This document shows positions 58,863 through 64,000 of a DNA stretch of 64,000 bases, piece by piece. The DNA comes from Sphingomonas brevis (GTDB taxonomy: Bacteria; Pseudomonadota; Alphaproteobacteria; Sphingomonadales; Sphingomonadaceae). The notes under the pieces were generated by a model. That model saw nothing but the letters and a program-made list of their open reading frames with translations, was not told the DNA's origin and did not search any database. Positions within the stretch are counted from its first letter, which is position 1. Every line of letters begins with the position of its first letter. The translations under genes were made by a program, and so were the position numbers. The stretch spans positions 310,001 through 374,000 of the forward strand of contig NZ_JAMGBB010000001.1 of NCBI RefSeq assembly GCF_023516505.1. Direction: 5' to 3'.

Positions 58863-60848
58863 TCAAGCGTCGATTTCATCCTCGCCCAGGGCCGCCGCGC
58901 GGCTCTGAATGAAGTTGAAGCGGTGCTCGGGGTTCTTGCCCATCAGCTGGTCGACCAGTTCGCGGACCGGCTGGCGGTCCTGATATTCGGCCGGCAGCGT
59001 GATGCGGATCAGCGAGCGGGACGCCGGATCCATGGTTGTTTCCTTAAGCTGATTGGGGTTCATTTCCCCAAGTCCCTTGAACCGCGACACCTCGACCTTC
59101 TTGCCCTTGAACTCGGTCCGCTCCAGTTCGGCCCGGTGGGCGTCGTCGCGGGCATAGGCGGATTTGGAGCCTGAAGTCAGGCGATAGAGCGGCGGCTGTG
59201 CGAGGAACAGATGGCCGCGTCGCACCAGTTCCGGCATCTCCTGGAAAAAGAAGGTCATCAGCAGCGTCGCGATATGCGCGCCGTCGACATCGGCGTCGGT
59301 CATGATGATGACCCGTTCGTAGCGCAGCGCTTCCTCGGCCCATTTGTCGCGTGTGCCGCAGCCCAGTGCCTGCTGAAGGTCGGCGATTTCCTGGTTGGCG
59401 CGGATCTTGTCGGCGGTGGCGCTGGCGACATTCAATATCTTGCCGCGGATCGGCAGGATCGCCTGGGTCTTGCGGTCGCGGGCCTGTTTCGCGCTTCCTC
59501 CCGCGCTGTCGCCTTCGACGATGAACAGTTCGGTCCCTTCCGCATCGTCATTGGCGCAATCGGTGAGCTTGCCGGGCAGGCGGAGCTTGCGAGCGCTGGT
59601 CGCGGTCTTGCGCTTCACCTCGCGCTCGGCGCGGCGCTTCAACCGCTCGTCCATCCGTTCGAGGATCGCACCGAGCAGCGCGCGGCCGCGGTCCATATTG
59701 TCGGCCAGATAATGGTCGAAATGGTCGCGGACGGCCGCCTCGACGAAGCGCGCCGCCTCCAGACTGGTTAGCCGGTCCTTGGTCTGGCTCTGGAAATGGG
59801 GGTTGCGGATGAACACGCTCAGCATCAGCTCGACGCCGTTCAGCACGTCGTCGGGGATGATATCCTTGGCCTTCTTCTGGCCGATCAGGTCGGCGAAGGC
59901 GCGCACCCCCTTGGTCAGCGCGGCGCGCAGGCCTGCCTCATGGGTGCCGCCGTCGGGCGTGGGAATCGTATTGCAATAATAGCTTTCGTTCGAACCCTCG
60001 CTCCACACCGGCCAGGCCACCGCCCATTCGGCCGAGCCCTGGCCGTCGGGGAAGTCCTGTCGCCCGGCGAAGGGTGGCGCGGTCACGCATTCGCGGCCGG
60101 CAAGCTGCTCGTTCAGGTGATCGGCGAGGCCGCCGGGGAACTGGAATACGGCCTGCTCAGGCACATCTGCCGAGGCCAGCGTCGGATCGCAGCGCCAGCG
60201 AATCTCGACGCCTGCAAAGAGATAAGCCTTGGACCGGGCGAGCTTGTAGAGACGGGCCGGTTCGAACCGGGCGTCACTGCCGAAAATCTCCGGGTCGGGG
60301 GTGAAGGTGACGGTGGTGCCGCGGCGGTTGGGCGCGGCGCCGATTTCCTCCAGCGGCGAGGTGGCGACTCCCCTGGCGAACGCCTGGCGATAGAGCTTCT
60401 TGTCCTTTGCGACCTCGATGATCGTCTCGGTCGACAAAGCGTTGACGACGCTGACGCCGACGCCATGGAGGCCGCCCGAGGTTGAATAGGCCTTGCCTTC
60501 GAACTTGCCGCCGGAATGGAGCGTGGTGAGGATCACCTCCAGCGCCGACTTGCCCGGGAACTTGGGATGCGGATCGACCGGAATGCCGCGGCCATTGTCG
60601 GCGACGGTCAGCCGGTTGCCCGGCTCCAGCGTGACCTCGATCCGGCTGGCGTGGCCAGCCACGGCCTCGTCCATCGAGTTATCGATGACCTCGGCGGCGA
60701 GGTGGTGGAGCGCGCGAGCATCGGTCCCGCCGATATACATGCCGGGGCGGCGCCGAACCGGCTCGAGGCCTTCGAGGACCTCGATCGCGGAAGCGTCGTA
60801 ACTGTCGGCGGCTTGAGTGGCGGAACCGGAAGCGAAAAGATCGGACAT
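58863..60848 (-). CDS. parE: DNA topoisomerase IV subunit B
   Basis: 661 aa. GHKL ATPase motifs (VIDNSMDEA, DNGRGIPV, GGLHGVGVSVVNAL) and the TOPRIM acidic residues (EGDSAGGSAKQ, IMTDADVDGAH) are present, with IRGKILNV and LMGKNPEHRFNFIQ at the C-terminus. The TOPRIM and length fit ParE rather than GyrB, which is longer. With ParC it separates replicated chromosomes. Confidence 0.96.
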   Translation of the reverse strand: MSDLFASGSATQAADSYDASAIEVLEGLEPVRRRPGMYIGGTDARALHHLAAEVIDNSMDEAVAGHASRIEVTLEPGNRLTVADNGRGIPVDPHPKFPGKSALEVILTTLHSGGKFEGKAYSTSGGLHGVGVSVVNALSTETIIEVAKDKKLYRQAFARGVATSPLEEIGAAPNRRGTTVTFTPDPEIFGSDARFEPARLYKLARSKAYLFAGVEIRWRCDPTLASADVPEQAVFQFPGGLADHLNEQLAGRECVTAPPFAGRQDFPDGQGSAEWAVAWPVWSEGSNESYYCNTIPTPDGGTHEAGLRAALTKGVRAFADLIGQKKAKDIIPDDVLNGVELMLSVFIRNPHFQSQTKDRLTSLEAARFVEAAVRDHFDHYLADNMDRGRALLGAILERMDERLKRRAEREVKRKTATSARKLRLPGKLTDCANDDAEGTELFIVEGDSAGGSAKQARDRKTQAILPIRGKILNVASATADKIRANQEIADLQQALGCGTRDKWAEEALRYERVIIMTDADVDGAHIATLLMTFFFQEMPELVRRGHLFLAQPPLYRLTSGSKSAYARDDAHRAELERTEFKGKKVEVSRFKGLGEMNPNQLKETTMDPASRSLIRITLPAEYQDRQPVRELVDQLMGKNPEHRFNFIQSRAAALGEDEIDA

Positions 60849-60934
60849 TTGTGCGAGCTATAGGGGTGAGGCGGGGCGCGTGCCAAGCGTCGGCGCAGGC
60901 AAGCTGGCCGGTTTATTTCGGTGGAGTTGCAATG

Positions 60935-60995
60935 CCGTCACGGGAGTAAATCCCGTGACGTCGATCAGGTTCGGCTGCGCCGACCTGTCGGCCGG
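60935..60995 (+). repeat. Dispersed repeat family 2, copy 2
   Basis: Hairpin CGTCACGGGA-GTAAA-TCCCGTGACG (60936-60960), then TCGATC, CGGCTGCGCCG and GTCGGCCGG, the same order as 37464-37520. It lies between parE and gcrA. Confidence 0.7.
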
Positions 60996-61059
60996 CTATC
61001 GCTGGCTCTTCGCGCTACTCAGGCGGCGCTACGCGCCGGCTTCGCTCCGCTCGGCAGCT

Positions 61060-61728
61060 TTAGCGAACCCGCGGCCCGCCGTAGGGCAGCGGTGGGGGCG
61101 GGCGGCGGTCGCGGCGCGGCAATTGCGCCTGGTAGGCAACCCCACAATGCTCGACGCAATAGGGATAGCCCGGGTTGGCGGCCTGTCCGCAAAAATGGAA
61201 ATCGGGCTCACCCGGATGGCCCATCGGCCAGCGGCAAATGCGGTCGTTCAGATCGAGCAGCGAGGTCTTGTCGGCAACGTCTGCCGAGGGCTTGGCCGGG
61301 ACCAGTCGGCGCGGCGGCGCGGGCGGGATCGGTGCCTGTGTGTCGCCCGGTCCCTGGCGGATGAAGCCGCCCGGCCCGACTGAACGATATTGAATGCCGG
61401 ATTCGGCAGGCTTCGACGGCGCCGCAGCTGGCGCCAAACCGCCCATGGGCGATTCGGTAGACGTTTCGCGCGGTTCGGGCGCCGCGGGCGCGGCCTTGGG
61501 CGCTGGTGCCGGCTTTGCCACCTTGGGCGCAGGCGCGGCCTTGGCCTTCTTTTCCTTCTCCTCACCTGGCTTGACCGGGGAGGGGCGCGATTCGAGGCCG
61601 AGGCGATGGGCCTTGCCGATCACCGCATTGCGGCTGACGCCGCCCAGTTCGTCGGCGATCTGGCTGGCGGTGGCGCCCTTGGTCCACATCGCCTTGAGGC
61701 GCTCGATGCGCTCGTCGGTCCAGCTCAT
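61060..61728 (-). CDS. gcrA: GcrA cell cycle regulator
   Basis: 222 aa. It opens MSWTDERIERLKAMWTKGATASQIADEL and has VSRNAVIGKAHRLGL, the GcrA DNA-binding region. After a long Pro/Ala-rich linker comes the sigma-binding zinc-like C-terminal part CRWPMGHPGEPDFHFCGQ and YPYCVEHCGVAY. GcrA, with CcrM methylation at GANTC sites, controls cell-cycle promoters in alphaproteobacteria. Confidence 0.95.
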   Translation of the reverse strand: MSWTDERIERLKAMWTKGATASQIADELGGVSRNAVIGKAHRLGLESRPSPVKPGEEKEKKAKAAPAPKVAKPAPAPKAAPAAPEPRETSTESPMGGLAPAAAPSKPAESGIQYRSVGPGGFIRQGPGDTQAPIPPAPPRRLVPAKPSADVADKTSLLDLNDRICRWPMGHPGEPDFHFCGQAANPGYPYCVEHCGVAYQAQLPRRDRRPPPPLPYGGPRVR

Positions 61729-61817
61729 TTGGAAACTTTACTCCATATTCCGTTGCGTGCCCCGGTTGAACAGTGGCGCCGCTGCCGATAGGCGATTGCC
61801 CAAGGAACCACCAGACC

Positions 61818-62645
61818 ATGAACGACCAAACTCCCTCCTGGGTAAGAAGCGAGCCTGGCAAGCCCGGCCTGGAAGGCGTCAACTGGGGCGGCCTTAAGAC
61901 CCTCTATATCAAGGAGGTGAGGCGGTTCTTCAAGGTGCAGATGCAAACTGTGTGGGCGCCCGCCGTCACGACACTGCTCTACCTGATCATTTTCACGGTC
62001 GCGATGGGCCGATCCGGGCGGCTGGTGCTGGGCGTGCCGTTCGCCGACTTCATCGCCCCCGGCCTGATCGTCATGGCGATGATGCAGAACAGCTTCGCCA
62101 ATTCGAGCTTCTCCCTGCTGGTCGGCAAGATGCAGGGCACGATCGTCGATTATCTCATGCCCCCACTATCGACCGGCGAACTGATCGCCGGACTGGTCGG
62201 CGCCTCGGTCACGCGCGCGCTGCTGGTCGGTTTCGCGGTGTGGGTGGTGATGACCGTCTGGCCGGGCGTGCACGTCGGGATCACTCACCCGCTCTCGGTA
62301 ATCTGGTTCGGGCTCGCGGGATCGCTGATGCTGGCCTTCCTCGGCCTGTTGACCTCTGTCTGGGCCGACAAGTTCGACCACGCCGCGGCAGTCAGCAATT
62401 TCGTCGTTGCGCCGCTGTCGCTGCTCAGCGGCACCTTCTATTCGGTCGAGCAGCTGTCGCCGGCGTTTCGCGCGATCAGCCATGCCAATCCCTTCTTCTA
62501 CGTCATCTCCGGCTTTCGCCACGGCTTCCTGAGCGAGGCCGATTCGCCGATCTACGTCGGTGCGATCCTACTCGGGCTGATCAACATCGTCCTGTTCGCG
62601 ATATGCTACGCGGTTCTCAAAGCCGGCTGGAAGATCAAGAACTAA
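61818..62645 (+). CDS. ABC-2 type transporter permease
   Basis: 275 aa. Six membrane helices (VWAPAVTTLLYLIIFTVAMG, DFIAPGLIVMAMMQ, ALLVGFAVWVVMTVW and others) with the ABC-2 signature around NFVVAPLSLLSGTFYSVEQLSP. No ATPase gene lies beside it. ATG 61818 has AAGGA at suitable spacing; the earlier in-frame ATG at 61773 lies in divergent promoter DNA. Drug or lipid export is likely but unproven. Confidence 0.88.
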   Translation: MNDQTPSWVRSEPGKPGLEGVNWGGLKTLYIKEVRRFFKVQMQTVWAPAVTTLLYLIIFTVAMGRSGRLVLGVPFADFIAPGLIVMAMMQNSFANSSFSLLVGKMQGTIVDYLMPPLSTGELIAGLVGASVTRALLVGFAVWVVMTVWPGVHVGITHPLSVIWFGLAGSLMLAFLGLLTSVWADKFDHAAAVSNFVVAPLSLLSGTFYSVEQLSPAFRAISHANPFFYVISGFRHGFLSEADSPIYVGAILLGLINIVLFAICYAVLKAGWKIKN

Positions 62646-62670
62646 ACAATAACAGAGAGTTGAACAGTTA

Positions 62671-62708
62671 AGGTCCCTGAACGTCAAATAACGAGGCGTT
62701 CAGGACCT
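62671..62708. other. Inverted repeat after the ABC permease
   Basis: AGGTCC-TGAACG pairs with CGTTCAGGACCT along 12 bp (one bulged C), with a 13-nt loop. No T tract follows, so it may be a regulatory hairpin rather than a terminator. Confidence 0.5.
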
Positions 62709-62766
62709 GATCAACGCCGAGGCTCCAAAAGTAACGCATCAACCGCTTCTCAAAGGAGAGAGCCAG

Positions 62767-63237
62767 ATGCGTAAGTATATTATTTCAGCCGCGCTTGCCG
62801 CTTCGGCGCTGACCGCTGCCGCTCCGGCGGCCGCCCAGTGGTATCCGCAGGGCAATGCCTATGGCTACCAGAACAATTGGGGCCAGGTTCGCCGTCTCGA
62901 CGCGCGGATCGACCAGCTGCAGCGCCAGATCAACCAGCTCGACCGGCGCGAAATCCTGAGCGAGCGGGAGGCGGCGCGTCTGCGCGGCGAATCCCGCAAT
63001 CTCGAGCAGCGCCTGCGTTATGCGTCGCGCAACGGTCTGAACCAGCGCGAGATGTACAGCGTCGAGCGCGGTATCCGAAACCTGGAATTCCGGATCCAGC
63101 GCGAAGCGCGCGACGGCAACGGCTGGCGCAACGGCAACTACTACAATGCCGGATACGATCGAGACCGCGACGGCCTCGACGACCGCTACGAACGTGACCA
63201 CGGCACCAACTACGACGAGGATCACGATCGCGACTAA
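62767..63237 (+). CDS. Secreted coiled-coil protein with acidic, EF-hand-like tail
   Basis: 156 aa. Signal peptide 1-24 (APAAAQW), then a long coiled coil (QVRRLDARIDQLQRQINQLDRREILSEREAARLRGESRNLEQRLRY). The C-terminus YDRDRDGLDDRYERDHG resembles a calcium-binding loop (DxDxDG). AAAGGAGAG precedes the ATG. It may act in the periplasm or envelope; the family is not recognised. Confidence 0.7.
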   Translation: MRKYIISAALAASALTAAAPAAAQWYPQGNAYGYQNNWGQVRRLDARIDQLQRQINQLDRREILSEREAARLRGESRNLEQRLRYASRNGLNQREMYSVERGIRNLEFRIQREARDGNGWRNGNYYNAGYDRDRDGLDDRYERDHGTNYDEDHDRD

Positions 63238-63280
63238 GCTTGGGGCTGATGCCCGAGTAATGCGTCGTAACGCGTAAGGG

Positions 63281-63313
63281 AGGGGCGGCTTCGAAAGAGG
63301 CCGCCCCTTTTCC
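63281..63313 (+). terminator. Rho-independent terminator
   Basis: AGGGGCGGC and GCCGCCCCT form a 9-bp stem with a 10-nt loop, followed by TTTTCC. Confidence 0.88.
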
Positions 63314-63444
63314 TTGCCCATAAGCCTAATCGATGGACCCGTTACCAAATCCGGGTTTCGTTTGATTGGCGTGATGGCTATAGGCTCGCGAAAGGCGGTT
63401 CGAAGCCGCCTTTGTCATTTGAAATCGCCGACCAAGGAGCCAAC

Positions 63445-64000
63445 ATGGCCATCACGCCGCTTATGCCCGTCTATCCGCGTTCGCCCGTGCGGCCGGTGAA
63501 GGGCGAGGGGGTTTATCTTTACGGCGAGAATGGCGAGAAATATCTCGACTTCGCCGCAGGGATCGCCGTCAACCTGCTCGGCCACGGTCATCCGCACCTG
63601 ACCAAGGCGATCCAGGACCAGGCAGCAACCCTGATGCATGTGTCCAACCTGTACGGGTCGCCGCAAGGCGAAGCGTTCGCCAAGCGGCTCACCGACCTGA
63701 CTTTTGCCGACACGGTGTTCTTCACCAATTCGGGCGTCGAGGCGGTCGAATGCGCGATCAAGACCGCGCGCCGCTATCATCATGCCAAGGGCAATCCCCA
63801 CAAGCACACGCTGATCACCTTTTCCAACGCCTTCCACGGACGGACCATGGCGACGATCAGCGCGACCGATCAGCCGAAAATGATCGACGGCTTCGCGCCG
63901 TTGCTTCCCGGCTTCAAGGTCGTTGCCTTCGACGATCTCGACGCGGCGCTGGCGGCGATGGACGAGAACACCGCCGGCTTCCTGCTGGAGCCGGTGCAGG
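63445..64000 (+). CDS. argD: Acetylornithine aminotransferase (ArgD-like), 3' end off window
   Basis: ATG 63445 has AAGGAG upstream. The frame continues to the window edge (185 codons): VYPRSPVRPVKGEGVYLYGENGEKYLDFAAGIAVNLLGHGHP, FFTNSGVEAVECAIKTARRYH and FSNAFHGRTMATISAT, the class III PLP aminotransferase start of the ArgD/OAT group. The PLP-binding Lys lies beyond the window. It would make acetylornithine in arginine synthesis. Confidence 0.9.
   Translation, partial: MAITPLMPVYPRSPVRPVKGEGVYLYGENGEKYLDFAAGIAVNLLGHGHPHLTKAIQDQAATLMHVSNLYGSPQGEAFAKRLTDLTFADTVFFTNSGVEAVECAIKTARRYHHAKGNPHKHTLITFSNAFHGRTMATISATDQPKMIDGFAPLLPGFKVVAFDDLDAALAAMDENTAGFLLEPVQ

Overview
The window is high-GC DNA from an alphaproteobacterium, most likely a sphingomonad (order Sphingomonadales). 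The call rests on a GcrA cell-cycle regulator, two large TonB-dependent receptors, an alphaproteobacterial gene transfer agent (GTA) remnant ending in a DUF2793 gene, a DUF6356 gene, a sphingomonad-type poly-proline outer-membrane barrel, and many REP palindromes built on CCCCGG..CCGGGG arms. No 16S or core ribosomal genes are present, so genus cannot be assigned.

Layout. 1-5.4 kb: housekeeping genes (BioC-like methyltransferase, ComF, glutaredoxin, nitrilase-fold amidase, tRNA-Arg(CCU), FAD/NAD protein, FolE). 5.5-10.1 kb: a potassium locus in which a membrane-bound KdpD/KdpE chimera is divergent from kup, and kup is followed by an outer-membrane protein. 10.1-12.5 kb: HxlR regulator and a YadA-like trimeric adhesin. 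12.6-16 kb: a SARP-alpha/beta-hydrolase fusion regulator divergent from a 35-aa peptide, an AurF-like diiron protein and an OsmC protein. 16.5-24.9 kb: Gly-rich exported protein, GNAT, MASE4 histidine kinase, TonB receptor, PhoD phosphatase. 25-25.6 kb: a GIY-YIG/REP element with long terminal inverted repeats. 26.2-35.7 kb: an eroded GTA cluster (terminase, portal, protease, frameshifted capsid, then a g6-g15 fusion) interrupted by a HicAB toxin-antitoxin operon and a methyltransferase. 35.9-43.5 kb: barrel protein, stand-alone OmpA domain, SodC, FAD oxidase, second TonB receptor, vgr-related metalloprotease. 43.6-46.2 kb: acpP-fabF-mltG. 46.2-52.8 kb: MarR, leucyl aminopeptidase, ferritin-like protein, YhiN-type flavoprotein, RimO, secreted protein. 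52.9-56.9 kb: exopolysaccharide initiation (two UDP-sugar dehydrogenases and an initiating sugar-phosphate transferase). 56.9-58.9 kb: an unknown gene pair and a second copy of the GIY-YIG/REP element. 58.9-64 kb: parE, gcrA, ABC-2 permease, secreted coiled-coil protein, argD (cut by the window edge).

Most interesting points. (1) A one-protein regulator combining the KdpD membrane and GAF regions with the KdpE DNA-binding domain; it lacks the phospho-acceptor histidine, the ATPase and the receiver, and sits next to kup. (2) A GIY-YIG nuclease gene in a REP-built unit with ~72-bp terminal inverted repeats, flanked by a direct repeat of the phoD 3' end and present again 33 kb away. (3) A SARP-hydrolase/microprotein/diiron/OsmC cassette. 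(4) GTA decay by an in-frame REP insertion in terL, a capsid frameshift and a g6-g15 deletion fusion.
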